64,000 nucleotides of DNA from Tsukamurella pseudospumae. GTDB taxonomy: Bacteria > Actinomycetota > Actinomycetes > Mycobacteriales > Mycobacteriaceae. Shown here piece after piece: positions 53,480 to 64,000 of this stretch. The notes beneath the pieces are model-generated. The model was not told where the DNA came from. It did not search any database and saw only the letters and a list, made by a program, of their open reading frames with translations. The stretch covers positions 1 to 64,000 of the forward strand of contig NZ_LSRE01000048.1 in the NCBI RefSeq assembly GCF_001575205.1. The letters run 5' to 3'. A program made the position numbers and the translations under genes. The stretch's first letter is position 1; every line of letters starts with the position of its first letter.

Positions 53480-54175
53480 CTAGCTCATGAACATCCGCGC
53501 CCGCTGGCGCCGATGCCGCATCTGGGCGATCTCGAGCCCGGGCGGTGTCGCGCCCAGGTCGTCTTCGGTCAGGGTCATGACGGTGGTGACCGAGTCGGCC
53601 ACTACGTCGTGCATCCCGCGCTGCACCCGCTGGCCCGCTGTCTGGCCGATCGGGATGGCGCGCACCGCGTTCTGGGTCAACGAGGTGACGGCGGCGAACA
53701 GGTGCGCCTCGATCGCGGTCGTCACGGGCGCGTCGACCGCGTGCGCGAGCAGCGCGAACGCCACGGCGGGGTGTCCCTGGCAGCGGCCGGCGTCGAGCTC
53801 GACGAGGTAGTCGGCGAGGAACGACTCGGGGGCCACGACGGTGCCGACCTCGGCGGTGCGCCGGCCGATCGTGGCCGCCGCGACGCGGACCTGCTCCGGC
53901 AGCGTCAGCGCGGCGAGGAGCCGGTCGAGGCGCCACACGCCGTCGAGATCGCCGAGGTGCAGCGCCTCGTACCCGAACCGGATCGTGGCACCGTCGGCGT
54001 ACGCGAGCTGCCGGGAGACGTACGCGCGCAACCACGCCGCGAAACTCGCCTCGTCGTCGATCGTCCCGTCCGCGAGGTACGCCTCCATCCCGAAGGAGTG
54101 GCTGAACGCGCCCGTCGGCAGGGCGGAGTCGCTGAGCTGCAGCAGCGGCAGGAGATAGCTCGGGGCGGCCGTCAA
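53480..54175 (-). CDS. ureF: Urease accessory protein UreF
   Basis: 231 residues, all helical: LLQLSDSALPTGAFSHSFGM at the N-terminus is the family signature, QGHPAVAFALLAHAVDAPVT the middle, and TQNAVRAIPIGQTAGQRVQR the C-terminal. It controls UreG GTPase in the UreDFG complex. ATG overlaps ureE by four bases. Confidence 0.95.
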   Translation of the reverse strand: MTAAPSYLLPLLQLSDSALPTGAFSHSFGMEAYLADGTIDDEASFAAWLRAYVSRQLAYADGATIRFGYEALHLGDLDGVWRLDRLLAALTLPEQVRVAAATIGRRTAEVGTVVAPESFLADYLVELDAGRCQGHPAVAFALLAHAVDAPVTTAIEAHLFAAVTSLTQNAVRAIPIGQTAGQRVQRGMHDVVADSVTTVMTLTEDDLGATPPGLEIAQMRHRRQRARMFMS

Positions 54176-54657
54176 TGCGTGTGCTCCGCGTGCCGGAACG
54201 GCGTGGGGAGCACCCGGTGCTGGCGGGTGAACGGCACGCCGTGGTGCGCGAGGTAGTCCTCCACGGTGTGGTCGTACTGGACCACCATCACCTCGGCGCC
54301 GTACTCGGAGTCGGCGTCGAAGAACTGGGCCTGCAGGTGCCGGTTGCCGAGTCCGTGTGCGGTGCGGCCCATCTCGGTGACGGTGCGCGGCGCGATCACC
54401 AGCACGTCGGTGGAGAGCACCCGCACCGCGATGATGTTCGCGGCGTCGCGGTGCAGGATGTCGCCGTCGCGCAGGTCGCCGTCGGGTCCGGCGGGCGCGG
54501 ACAGTCGCAGCCCGATCTCCCGATCGTGGTCGGTGCGCACGCGCTGGATCCGCTTGACCAGGTCCGCGCCGGCGAGCGGCACCCGCTCGACGTGCACGCC
54601 GTCGAGGTCGGACGGTGCCAGGTCGGCGAGGTTCCCGGTGATGGTCTCGATGATCAC
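54172..54657 (-). CDS. ureE: Urease accessory metallochaperone UreE
   Basis: 161 residues with DLVKRIQRVRTDHDREIGLR and the Ni-binding block GNRHLQAQFFDADSEYGAEV. The C-terminus is moderately His-bearing (HHGVPFTRQHRVLPTPFRHAEHTH is shortened to HAEHTH at the end), not the long His tail of Klebsiella UreE. It hands Ni to UreG. Ten bases from ureC. Confidence 0.93.
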   Translation of the reverse strand: MIIETITGNLADLAPSDLDGVHVERVPLAGADLVKRIQRVRTDHDREIGLRLSAPAGPDGDLRDGDILHRDAANIIAVRVLSTDVLVIAPRTVTEMGRTAHGLGNRHLQAQFFDADSEYGAEVMVVQYDHTVEDYLAHHGVPFTRQHRVLPTPFRHAEHTH

Positions 54658-54667
54658 TTCTCGCCTC

Positions 54668-56391
<1,724 letters not shown>

Positions 56392-56395
<4 letters not shown>

Positions 56396-56745
56396 CGTGC
56401 TCCCCCGTTCCCGGGTGCGGCGGGCGCACCGTCGGACGTCTCGAGCGGGCCGTTGACGCGGTTGGCGAGCCCGTGGACCTCGCGCGTCCCCGCGAGGGCG
56501 ACCAGGCGCACCGTCTTGCCGTCGCCCGGCTCGAACCGCACGGCGGTCCCGGAGGGGATGTCCAGACGGTGGCCGTACGCCGCGGCGCGGTCGAAGTCCA
56601 GGGCCGCGTTGGCCTCGGCGAAGTGGAAGTGCGAGCCGACCTGGATCGGGCGGTCGCCGGTGTTGGCGACGCGGACGGTGCGCGTGGGCCGGCCGGCGTT
56701 GCCGGTGATCGGCGCGGCGGCGAGGCGGAGTTCTCCGGGGATCAT
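56392..56745 (-). CDS. ureB: Urease subunit beta
   Basis: 117 residues: [60 protein letters not shown] and [18 protein letters not shown]. Standard UreB with the HFHF block that supports the active site of UreC. A short C-terminal tail follows. Six bases from ureA. Confidence 0.97.
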
Positions 56746-56751
56746 GCGCGC

Positions 56752-57054
56752 CTACCGGATCGGGTGGTGGACGGTGACGAGCTTGGTGCCGTCGGGGAAG
56801 GTCGCCTCGACCTGGACGTCGTGGATCATCTCGGCGACGCCCTCCATGACATCGTCACGGGACAGGACGGTGGCGCCGTACGCCATGAGGTCGGCGACGC
56901 TCCGGCCGTCGCGGGCGCCCTCGACGAGCTCGTACGTGATGATCGCAACGGCCTCGGGATAGTTCAGCTTGAGGCCGCGGGACTGGCGGCGGCGCGCCAG
57001 GTCCGCGGCGACCACTATGAGCAGTTTGTCCTGCTCTCGAGGCAAGAGGTGCAT
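56752..57054 (-). CDS. ureA: Urease subunit gamma
   Basis: 100 residues, standard: [60 protein letters not shown] and [12 protein letters not shown]. First gene of the ureABCEFGD-permease unit. The 166-base gap to the divergent membrane gene holds the promoter; no regulator gene is adjacent. Confidence 0.97.
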   Translation of the reverse strand: MHLLPREQDKLLIVVAADLARRRQSRGLKLNYPEAVAIITYELVEGARDGRSVADLMAYGATVLSRDDVMEGVAEMIHDVQVEATFPDGTKLVTVHHPIR

Positions 57055-57220
57055 GAGAATTCACTCAAATCCTTTGCCCCCGTGGCAGTCAAGCCAGATC
57101 GTTAGGCGCAACAACGTCGAAACACGAAGTTAACCTCGCGCCGACGCCGCGCTCCGCGGCGACCTAGTCTGGAAGGTACGGACGCATCCGCTCGACCGGC
57201 ACGAGACGAGGTGATCGGCG

Positions 57221-57883
57221 ATGGACAGGAACGTGGCTCGCGGCGAGAACAGTGCCATGACCTATCGGCGCCTGCGCGTGCTCATCGGCTGGATCGGCTT
57301 GAGCCTGCCGGTCGTCCTGCTCGCCGCGGGCATCGTCGACGGGCACGTGCAACAGTCGCTCAGCGCCTACTACTACACCGCCGTCGGGCCGTACTTCACC
57401 GGCGCGGTGTGCGTGATCGGGGTGTTCCTGCTGGCGTACCGGTTCGGCGACGCGGCGGTGGAGAACCTGCTCACCAGCATCGCCGGGATCGCGGCGCTCG
57501 GCGTCGCGTTCTTCCACGCGGCCCCGACGAACCCGAGTACCACGCAGAACGTGCTGGCCGCGATCCACCTGACCTGTGCGGGTGTGCTGTTCACGCTCCT
57601 CGGTGCCATCGCCGTGTTCCTGTTCCCCAGCGACGTCCCGCCCGCGCAGGCGTGGCAGGCCCGCACGTACCGGGCGCTCGGGGTGACGATCTGGGCGGCG
57701 ATCGTGGCGATGGTCGCGCTGAACGCCCTGGTGCCGGAGTTCTACCGGAGCACGCACCTGTTCTTCTGGCTGGAGTCGGTGTGCGTCATCGCCTTCTCCG
57801 TGAGCTTCATCCTCAAGGGCAGGCTGCGCTGCAGCGGGGCGACACCGTCGACCGAACGGCGCCGCGAGGCAGCGCCGGCGTAG
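57221..57883 (+). CDS. Six-helix membrane protein (possibly DUF998-like)
   Basis: 220 residues with six hydrophobic helices (VLIGWIGLSLPVVLLAAGIV, PYFTGAVCVIGVFLLAYRF, LLTSIAGIAALGVAFFHA, LTCAGVLFTLLGAIAVFLF, LGVTIWAAIVAMVALNALV, FFWLESVCVIAFSVSFILKG). SAYYYTAVGPYF between helices 1 and 2 and FHAAPTNPS after helix 3 are reminiscent of DUF998. Divergent from ureA. Function unknown. Confidence 0.75.
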   Translation: MDRNVARGENSAMTYRRLRVLIGWIGLSLPVVLLAAGIVDGHVQQSLSAYYYTAVGPYFTGAVCVIGVFLLAYRFGDAAVENLLTSIAGIAALGVAFFHAAPTNPSTTQNVLAAIHLTCAGVLFTLLGAIAVFLFPSDVPPAQAWQARTYRALGVTIWAAIVAMVALNALVPEFYRSTHLFFWLESVCVIAFSVSFILKGRLRCSGATPSTERRREAAPA

Positions 57884-57920
57884 CTCCGGGCCAGCCGAGA
57901 TGACCGGGGCCCTGCAAAAG

Positions 57921-57957
57921 CGACGGTGACCGCGGCGCGCAGCCACGGTCACCGTCG
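57921..57957. terminator. Perfect 12-bp hairpin between convergent genes
   Basis: CGACGGTGACCG (57921-57932) and CGGTCACCGTCG (57946-57957) pair exactly around a 13-base loop. It lies between the membrane gene and gnd, which converge. Confidence 0.8.
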
Positions 57958-57972
57958 GGGATGTTGCCGGAC

Positions 57973-59415
57973 TCAGTCCGTCTGGACCTCGCTGCGGTCG
58001 CCCGACCACAGGGTGTGGAAGACGCCCGGCTTGTCGACGCGCTTGTAGGTGTGCGCGCCGAAGAAGTCGCGCTGGCCCTGGACCAGAGCGGCCGGCAGAC
58101 GATCGACGTTGAGCGAGTCGAAGTAACTCAGCGCCGTCGCGAAGCCCGGCACCGGCACGCCCGCCTGGGTCGCCGTCACGACGACGCGCCGCCACGCGTC
58201 CTGGCCGTCGCGGATCGCCTGCGCGAAGTACGGGGCCTCGAGCAGGGTCGCGAGGTTCGGGTTGGTCTCGTAGGCGTCCGCGAGCACGTTGAGGAACTGC
58301 GCGCGGATGATGCAGCCGCCGCGCCAGATCTTGGCGACCGCGCCCTTATCGATGTTCCAGCCGTACTTCTCGGCGCCGGCGATGATCGCGTCGAAGCCCT
58401 GGGCGTAGGCCACGATCTTGGAGGCGTAAAGGGCCTTGGCCACGTCGTCGACGAAGCTGTCGTCCACCGACGGTGCCGCCGGGCGCGGGATGTCCAGCGC
58501 GCGGACGGCGTCGCGCTGGTTGCGCTTCGAGGAGACTGCGCGGCCGAAGACGGCCTCGGCGACGCCGCCGACCGGCACGCCCAGGTCCAGGGCCGTCTGC
58601 ACGGTCCAGACGCCGGTGCCCTTGCTGCCGGCCTGGTCGGTGACGATGTCGACGAAGGGCTTGCCCGTCTCGGCGTCGACGTGCTTGAGGATGTCGATGG
58701 TGATCTCGATGAGGTAGCTGTTGAGCGGCCCCTCGTTCCAGGTCTTGAAGATGTCCGAGATCGCCGCCGGCGAGTGGCCCGCGACGTTGCGCAGCAGGTC
58801 GTACGCCTCGCCGATGAGCTCCATGTCGGCGTACTCGATGCCGTTATGGATCATCTTGACGAAGTGTCCGGCGCCGTCGGTGCCCACGTGCGTCACGCAG
58901 GCCTCCCCCTCGGCGACCGCCGCGATCGACGCGAGGATCGGGCCGAGGGTCTCGTAGGACTCCGGGGTGCCCCCGGGCATGATCGACGGGCCCTTGAGCG
59001 CGCCCTCCTCGCCGCCGGAGATGCCGGCGCCGACGAAGTGAATGCCCGTCGGCGCGATCTTCGCCTCACGGGCGATGGTGTCGTGGAAGTTCGCGTTGCC
59101 GCCGTCGACGATGATGTCGCCCGGCTCGAACCGCTCCTTGAGCTGCTCGATCACCGCGTCCGTACCCGCGCCGGCCTGGACCATGATGATCGCGGTGCGC
59201 GGCTTGGCGAGGCTGGCGACGAACTCGTCGATGGTGTCGCTGGCGACGAAGTTCGCCTCGGGGTGGTTCTTGGCGACCTCGTGCGTCTTCTCCGGCGAGC
59301 GGTTGTAGATCGCGACGGTGTTGCCCTCACGGGACGCCAGGTTGCGGGCCAGGTTGGAGCCCATCACCGCCATCCCCACCACTCCGATGTTCGCCTTGGC
59401 GTCGTTGCTGCTCAT
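57973..59415 (-). CDS. gnd: 6-phosphogluconate dehydrogenase (NADP+-type, decarboxylating)
   Basis: 480 residues. Rossmann IGVVGMAVMGSNLARNLASR, NADP-related YNRSPEKTHEV, IIVDGGNANFHDTIAREAKI, GAGISGGEEGALKGPSIMPG and KMIHNGIEYADMELIGEAYD with the catalytic Lys and Asn. Long-chain form. It converts 6-phosphogluconate to ribulose-5-phosphate, giving NADPH. Last clear core gene before the defence module. Confidence 0.96.
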   Translation of the reverse strand: MSSNDAKANIGVVGMAVMGSNLARNLASREGNTVAIYNRSPEKTHEVAKNHPEANFVASDTIDEFVASLAKPRTAIIMVQAGAGTDAVIEQLKERFEPGDIIVDGGNANFHDTIAREAKIAPTGIHFVGAGISGGEEGALKGPSIMPGGTPESYETLGPILASIAAVAEGEACVTHVGTDGAGHFVKMIHNGIEYADMELIGEAYDLLRNVAGHSPAAISDIFKTWNEGPLNSYLIEITIDILKHVDAETGKPFVDIVTDQAGSKGTGVWTVQTALDLGVPVGGVAEAVFGRAVSSKRNQRDAVRALDIPRPAAPSVDDSFVDDVAKALYASKIVAYAQGFDAIIAGAEKYGWNIDKGAVAKIWRGGCIIRAQFLNVLADAYETNPNLATLLEAPYFAQAIRDGQDAWRRVVVTATQAGVPVPGFATALSYFDSLNVDRLPAALVQGQRDFFGAHTYKRVDKPGVFHTLWSGDRSEVQTD

Positions 59416-59494
59416 CGCTCGTTCGTCCCTCTTCCTCGTGCCGGTCCACACTCGGCCCCTACGTTACGTCCCCATGCCCGACGGTGCCTCCACC

Positions 59495-59932
59495 TCACCC
59501 TCGGTTCGCACGCTCCCGCTTCGCCGCGTCTACGACGTCCTTGATGGCGGCCGCCGCAGTCGCGGGATCTTCGTGCTCCCACACTCGGACGACCGTCCAC
59601 CCGGCCTTACGCAGACGCTGGTTCGTGTCCTCGTCCCTCGCCCGGTTCTTCTCGACCTTCGTCGCCCAGAACTCCGCGTTCGTCTTGCTCACCGAGTGGT
59701 GCTCCGGACATCCGTGCCAGAAGCACCCGTCGACGTAGATGGCGACCTTGAGCCGTGGGAAGACCAGATCCGCACGGCGGCGCGCCAGGTCTCGAAGTGG
59801 AGCTCGATCTACGAAATAGCGGAGGCCGAGACGGTGCGCCTCCCGCCGGACCGCCAATTCGGGTTGCGTGTCCCTGCGACGGTTCGACTTCATCGACCGT
59901 CTCACGCCGTCTGACGATGCCCACGAATTCAT
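59495..59932 (-). CDS. vsr: Vsr-type very short patch repair endonuclease
   Basis: 145 residues from MNSWASSDGVRRSMKSN; an upstream ATG adds ten residues. Catalytic Asp55 (RRADLVFPRLKVAIYVDG), metal/zinc cluster DGCFWHGCPEHH (68-79), Asn/Glu/Phe-Trp block SKTNAEFWATKVEKN, and VVRVWEHEDPATA. Vsr nicks at T:G mismatches formed by deamination of 5-methylcytosine, so a C5 methyltransferase is expected nearby, probably beyond the window. Divergent from the ATPase gene, 176 bases apart. Confidence 0.93.
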   Translation of the reverse strand: MNSWASSDGVRRSMKSNRRRDTQPELAVRREAHRLGLRYFVDRAPLRDLARRRADLVFPRLKVAIYVDGCFWHGCPEHHSVSKTNAEFWATKVEKNRARDEDTNQRLRKAGWTVVRVWEHEDPATAAAAIKDVVDAAKRERANRG

Positions 59933-60108
59933 GACCCCAGTCTCATCGTCCTGTGACCACACACCACCAGGACCACTCTTTCGTACCCAAAAATCGGGTT
60001 GAACTCGCTCTTCAGACTGTCACAGTTCTGAAACCCGGGCCGGGTCCGTGTCAGCCACTACGACTATGGTCGCGATGTGAACCTCCCACGACGCGATCAG
60101 AGGTGTCG

Positions 60109-61629
60109 ATGACCACCGCATGGCAATTTCGTGTTCCGACCACCGGCTCAGTGACTTTACCCCCGGACGCTCGGTACATGGAGGCGCTGACCAGTCAGGG
60201 CTACGGATTCGAGGCTGCGATCGCCGACCTCGTCGATAACTCAATCGATGCTGGGGCCCATGACGTCGTGATTCACTTCCTTCGCGACGAAGACAACCTC
60301 GTTAGCCTGCTGGTCATAGACGACGGTTGCGGCATGGATGCGCCAACGCTAGACATCGCCATGACAGTGGGAGCGCGACGCGACTATACCCCCCGCTCGC
60401 TAGGCATGTTCGGAACAGGACTCAAGTCAGCCTCACTGAGCCATGCAGATGCTGTCACAGTCGCGAGCCGAACCAAGAACACACGACCGGTCGGCAGACG
60501 ATGGGCGATGAAAAACGCACTCAACGGCTTCCAGTGCGATATCGTGGACAACGACTACGCTCAGACGCTGATTGACCGATACAATGGCTGCCCAATCGGC
60601 TGGCACGGCACCGTGGTCAGATGGGACGACGTTAAGGACTTCCCGCAGATCGGGGACACTTCACAAACGGATAGATACCTCACCCGAACTATCAGCCGTC
60701 TCGGCCTTCACCTCGGCCTGCAATTTCACCGATTCCTTGCCGACGATCGTTTCAACATCACGATTGCGGTCGAAGACGTAGCCTCGGGAACCCAGTACAT
60801 GAACTTCGGCGTCGAGCCGTTGAACCCATTCGGGTACCCCGTCACTGGGAATTCCGAGTATCCCCGGGCCTTCACTGCCGACTTGCCTGGAACGGATCCA
60901 ATAACACTCAATGCTCATATTTGGACACCCAGATCCAATCTCGAGCAGTATAGGTCAATCGGCAGCGTTCTCGAGAAGCAAGGATTCTATTTTTATCGAA
61001 ACAACCGGCTAGTTCAGGCCGGTGGCTGGAACAACTATCGCCAACCCGAACAACACCTTTCGTTGGCACGAGTCGCTATCGATATCCCCGATGGGTCGAG
61101 TGACATATTCAGGCTAACAGTCAAGAAAGACGGAGTCGAAACTTCCCCGGCATTCATCCGTGCTCTCGATGCCGCCCATGACAACACGGGCCGCAGCTTC
61201 TCAACATACATCGAAGCAGCACAGGCGACATACCGCGACGCCCGCAAGCGATCGACCGCGTCGCGCAAGCCCGTCCTCCCCCCAGGCAGCGGGATCGACC
61301 CTGCGGTAAAGATCAGCATTTCGCAGGAACTCCAATTCGTCGCAGGCGAGGACCCTATTGCGATACGCTGGTCACCACTTGAGCAAGAAATATTCTTTGA
61401 AATTGATCGAGACTCCCGAATCGTCCACCTGAACAAGAAATACCGCTCTAGCATCCTTGGAGGAAGGAACGGATCCCTAAACGACGCACCACTGGTAAAG
61501 GCACTGATGTATCTTCTTCTTCACAAGACATTCGAAGGCGAATACAGCGGCGCTCGAACAAAAGACAACCTCAAGATGTGGCAGACAGTTCTCACAGCCG
61601 CCGCTGAAGCTGAAATAGACAAGCCATGA
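60109..61629 (+). CDS. GHKL (MORC/MutL-type) ATPase of a restriction-like module
   Basis: 506 residues from MTTAWQFRVPTTG with GAGG just upstream; the frame is open to 59953 without a site. GHKL motifs: helix N box AIADLVDNSIDAGA with Asn44, DDGCGM with Asp71, and GMFGTGLKSASLSHADAVTV near 99-118. The C-terminal part (FYFYRNNRLVQAGGWNNYRQ, EQEIFFEIDRDSRIVHLNKK) is typical of prokaryotic MORC-like ATPases found with PD-(D/E)XK and Z1 genes. Likely clamp-like ATPase directing nuclease partners. GC and codon use are lower than in gnd. Confidence 0.87.
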   Translation: MTTAWQFRVPTTGSVTLPPDARYMEALTSQGYGFEAAIADLVDNSIDAGAHDVVIHFLRDEDNLVSLLVIDDGCGMDAPTLDIAMTVGARRDYTPRSLGMFGTGLKSASLSHADAVTVASRTKNTRPVGRRWAMKNALNGFQCDIVDNDYAQTLIDRYNGCPIGWHGTVVRWDDVKDFPQIGDTSQTDRYLTRTISRLGLHLGLQFHRFLADDRFNITIAVEDVASGTQYMNFGVEPLNPFGYPVTGNSEYPRAFTADLPGTDPITLNAHIWTPRSNLEQYRSIGSVLEKQGFYFYRNNRLVQAGGWNNYRQPEQHLSLARVAIDIPDGSSDIFRLTVKKDGVETSPAFIRALDAAHDNTGRSFSTYIEAAQATYRDARKRSTASRKPVLPPGSGIDPAVKISISQELQFVAGEDPIAIRWSPLEQEIFFEIDRDSRIVHLNKKYRSSILGGRNGSLNDAPLVKALMYLLLHKTFEGEYSGARTKDNLKMWQTVLTAAAEAEIDKP

Positions 61630-62612
61630 GCGAGGGACCGGATTCTGGAGATTCGATTCCGCCGTGGGCATCAATCGAATACTACCTGGCCAACTCACTG
61701 TCCGCGATCTATCCCGTGTCGGACACCGATCACCTGGCACTTCACTACGAAGTACACGGTCCTTCAAAATCAGTCATGCTCCTGGTCGAGCTGCCTCGGT
61801 CAGAGAAGTGCCCATCTTCGCCTTCCCCGAGGATCGAGGTCACTGAAGTCAGGTACCGTGGTATGCGCTCCGCGCAGGTCCGAACCAATTCCGTCGACCT
61901 CCTTCGCGACTTCCACGACCTCACGATCGCAGTTGTGGACCGAATTCTCCGAGAAGGATTCTCACTTCAAGACGCCCTCAGCGCAACAATTGACTCTTGG
62001 CACCGCTTGATCGATACACGCAGCTCGTTGCAGGCAATCCGTACCGGACTGCACGGAGAGCTCGCGATCCTCGATTCGGTTGCGGTTCAACAGGGATGGC
62101 GCAGAGCAATGCAATCCTGGGTCGGACCGGAGGGAGCCGTGCACGATTTCTCGCTCGCCGGATTCGACCTTGAGGTCAAAACGACAACTTCAGAGTCCCG
62201 GATCCACTCGATTCACGGATTAGAACAACTAACTCCCAAGCCCGGCCGCGAACTATGGTGTGCATCGATCCAACTTGCACCAGGTGGAGCAGCGGGGCGA
62301 ACCCTCACGGAGACTGTTGAGGCCACCCTAGCAGCGGCATACTCGACATCCAGAGAAGTCGGGGCAAAGCTACTCGACTTGATCCAATCTGCCGGCTACA
62401 GTAAGCATGATCCGCAGGCCTTAGACGAAAGATGGAGTATCCGTTCCGAACCATTGATGCTAAGCGCGATCCACGTTCCGCGGATCGCTCCGGAGCTTCT
62501 CGGGCAGGTCGCCCAAGATCGCATCTCGAACGTCACATACTCCGTCAATCTGAGCGGTCTCCCACCTGACGTCGATCCACCCCTGGATCTCACATCCTTC
62601 CGCCTACCCTAG
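61626..62612 (+). CDS. PD-(D/E)XK-motif protein (DUF4420-like nuclease)
   Basis: 328 residues; ATG overlaps the ATPase stop by four bases. Active-site motif: GLHGELAILDSVAVQQ with Glu near 146, then Asp174 (HDFSLAGF) and Glu183-x-Lys185 (DLEVKTTTS). GLEQLTPKPGRELWCASIQL follows, matching the PF14390 pattern. Such proteins are the nuclease of MORC/Z1 restriction-like systems described by Iyer and Aravind. A second part (LLDLIQSAGYSKHDPQALDE) is helical and may bind DNA or partners. Confidence 0.82.
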   Translation: MSEGPDSGDSIPPWASIEYYLANSLSAIYPVSDTDHLALHYEVHGPSKSVMLLVELPRSEKCPSSPSPRIEVTEVRYRGMRSAQVRTNSVDLLRDFHDLTIAVVDRILREGFSLQDALSATIDSWHRLIDTRSSLQAIRTGLHGELAILDSVAVQQGWRRAMQSWVGPEGAVHDFSLAGFDLEVKTTTSESRIHSIHGLEQLTPKPGRELWCASIQLAPGGAAGRTLTETVEATLAAAYSTSREVGAKLLDLIQSAGYSKHDPQALDERWSIRSEPLMLSAIHVPRIAPELLGQVAQDRISNVTYSVNLSGLPPDVDPPLDLTSFRLP

Positions 62613-62627
62613 AAAATTGAGAAGCCC

Positions 62628-64000
62628 ATGTCCGACATTCAGTCTGCACGACTCGACCTACACAACGCGGTACTCGCTGATCTTGCGGCGACGAAGCCCA
62701 AGTCACTGTCTCGCGCACTCGAGTACCAAGCTGAGGCGTTGTCATCTCTGCATCAGACACTTGCAACGCTCGATGATTTCGCCACTGCTCTTTCTGACGC
62801 TTCCGCAACCGATGAGCTCGTCGAAATGTGGCGAAAGCGATTGACACATTGGGACTATGCTGCGCCGACGTCGTGGTCGAGTGCGCAGCCATCGACAACC
62901 GATCGTCGGGATCATATCTACTTAGGTCTTGGACTTGACGAGGCCTTGGCCAGCCAGCTCACGCGCCTTATCCCGGTGGCGACGACTGACCGACCAGTTG
63001 TCATCAGCGAAACGTTCGAGCAGTGGTATTCGCCTGATACGCAACACGGTCGCCCATTTTACTGGCCGCACTACGAGCAACTGTTAGAGAAAAAGGGGTG
63101 GAGTCCAGAGGCTATCGCGAGCCTAAACGATGCGTCAGACTCCGTTGTCGCACGACTTTCCGATCCCACACGGGAAGAAGCGTATCAAGCCAAGGGATTA
63201 GTAGTGGGCTACGTACAGTCTGGCAAGACTGCCAACTTCACGGGCGTGGTCGCAAAGTCCATCGATGCAGGCTATCGCCTAGTAATTGTGCTCGGCGGCA
63301 CACTAAACATGCTTCGAGGACAGACACAGCGGCGCCTAGACATGGAGCTGGTCGGACGCGAGAATATTCTGCGAGGCGCAAACGAGATCGAATCAGACTA
63401 CGCCGACGACCCTGCTTGGCTGAAGGGTGATTTTGCCTCATTTGGCGAGCTTCCTTCCGCACTGGGAGCGTTCGATATCGTACGAATGACCACTCGGGAC
63501 AACGACTACAAGAGCCTATTGCAGGGCATTGTTGCGCTCGAGTTCGAGAAACGGGAGCCAACCCTTCCGTTGCACGACCCGCGAAACCTACACCGCTCAT
63601 CTGCCCGACTCATGGTCGTAAAGAAGAACAAGTCGGTGCTCACGCGGCTCGTTAAGGACTTGAACAAAATCAAGACACCACTGGCCGAGATCCCTGTCAT
63701 CATCATCGATGATGAGTCCGACGAAGCATCTGTGAACACGAAGGATCTCAGCAAACCAAACAACGAGCGAACGGCGATCAATAAATTGATCGGCCAGCTC
63801 CTGGTCATGCTTCCTCGCGCGCAGTATGTTGGCTACACAGCCACACCATTTGCGAACGTATTCATCGACCCCAGCGATGCCGTCGATATTTTCCCACGGG
63901 ACTTCATTATCTCTTTGCCGCGCCCCGAGGGATACATGGGCGTGGAGGACTTTCACGATTTGCTTTCGCCAATTCCGCCCCTGGAACGAAACTTCGAGAA
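62628..64000 (+). CDS. Z1-domain helicase-like ATPase, cut by the window edge
   Basis: 457 residues are present from an ATG with GAGAAG upstream, 15 bases after the nuclease gene. P-loop GLVVGYVQSGKTANFTGVVA (about 188-207), LVIVLGGTLNMLRGQTQRRL, DExx motif VIIIDDESDEAS (about 358) and motif QYVGYTATPFANVFID (about 400), the defining Z1 block. Superfamily-2 type ATPase; Z1 proteins accompany MORC-like ATPases and PD-(D/E)XK nucleases. The rest, and probably AIPR and methyltransferase genes, lie outside. Confidence 0.88.
   Translation, partial: MSDIQSARLDLHNAVLADLAATKPKSLSRALEYQAEALSSLHQTLATLDDFATALSDASATDELVEMWRKRLTHWDYAAPTSWSSAQPSTTDRRDHIYLGLGLDEALASQLTRLIPVATTDRPVVISETFEQWYSPDTQHGRPFYWPHYEQLLEKKGWSPEAIASLNDASDSVVARLSDPTREEAYQAKGLVVGYVQSGKTANFTGVVAKSIDAGYRLVIVLGGTLNMLRGQTQRRLDMELVGRENILRGANEIESDYADDPAWLKGDFASFGELPSALGAFDIVRMTTRDNDYKSLLQGIVALEFEKREPTLPLHDPRNLHRSSARLMVVKKNKSVLTRLVKDLNKIKTPLAEIPVIIIDDESDEASVNTKDLSKPNNERTAINKLIGQLLVMLPRAQYVGYTATPFANVFIDPSDAVDIFPRDFIISLPRPEGYMGVEDFHDLLSPIPPLERNFE

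Overview
The window is high-GC actinobacterial DNA. Two housekeeping blocks have the gene content of the Mycobacteriales (Mycobacterium, Gordonia, Tsukamurella and relatives): rpsP, KH protein, rimM, trmD and rplS; and ffh, glnD, P-II, amt and ftsY. I infer a mycolic-acid actinomycete, possibly Tsukamurella-like, but cannot fix the genus from sequence alone.

Layout. (1) 1-7.3 kb is a mobile, foreign-looking segment directly downstream of rplS: the start of an IS1380-type transposase, a gene-free stretch with repeats like a transfer origin, a relaxase-like gene with a long coiled coil, a membrane-anchored Cys-rich protein, an XRE regulator, an ArdA-like antirestriction gene, and a HEPN plus DUF262 pair of lower GC. 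(2) 7.5-17.7 kb, all on the minus strand, is the rpsP-KH-rimM-trmD...rplS block. About 8 kb lies between trmD and rplS: a small exported protein, a two-component system, a four-gene cassette resembling type VII secretion satellite genes, tex and a membrane protein. (3) 17.9-27.8 kb has glutamate decarboxylase and an acyltransferase on the plus strand, then an amidohydrolase and ffh-glnD-glnB/K-amt on the minus strand. (4) 27.9-40 kb is a catabolic and regulatory insert between amt and ftsY: aryl-acid AMP ligase, salicylyl-CoA 5-hydroxylase-like flavoprotein, TetR regulator, maleate isomerase, VOC dioxygenase, alpha/beta hydrolases, Lrp-type regulator and MHS transporter. A shared 13-bp motif marks its two promoter regions. 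(5) 40-49.3 kb has ftsY, a tightly overlapping five-gene export/ABC operon of unknown function, a cobalamin riboswitch with a B12-type binding lipoprotein and a [2Fe-2S] protein, and a flavin oxidoreductase. (6) 50-57 kb has a GNAT enzyme, a nickel permease and a complete urease operon, ureABCEFGD. (7) 58-64 kb has gnd and then a defence module cut by the window edge: vsr, a MORC/MutL-type GHKL ATPase, a PD-(D/E)XK protein and a Z1-domain helicase.

How the parts work together. P-II, GlnD and Amt form the nitrogen-sensing and ammonium-uptake circuit; urease with its nickel importer releases ammonia from urea. Ffh and FtsY are the two GTPases of SRP-dependent membrane targeting. The catabolic insert looks like a route from an activated hydroxy-aryl acid to maleate and fumarate under TetR control. 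The two window ends carry separate defence or anti-defence genes of lower GC than the core.

The octamer GACGGTGC (or its complement) occurs about 60 times, roughly ten times more than base composition predicts, and is absent from the last 4.5 kb.
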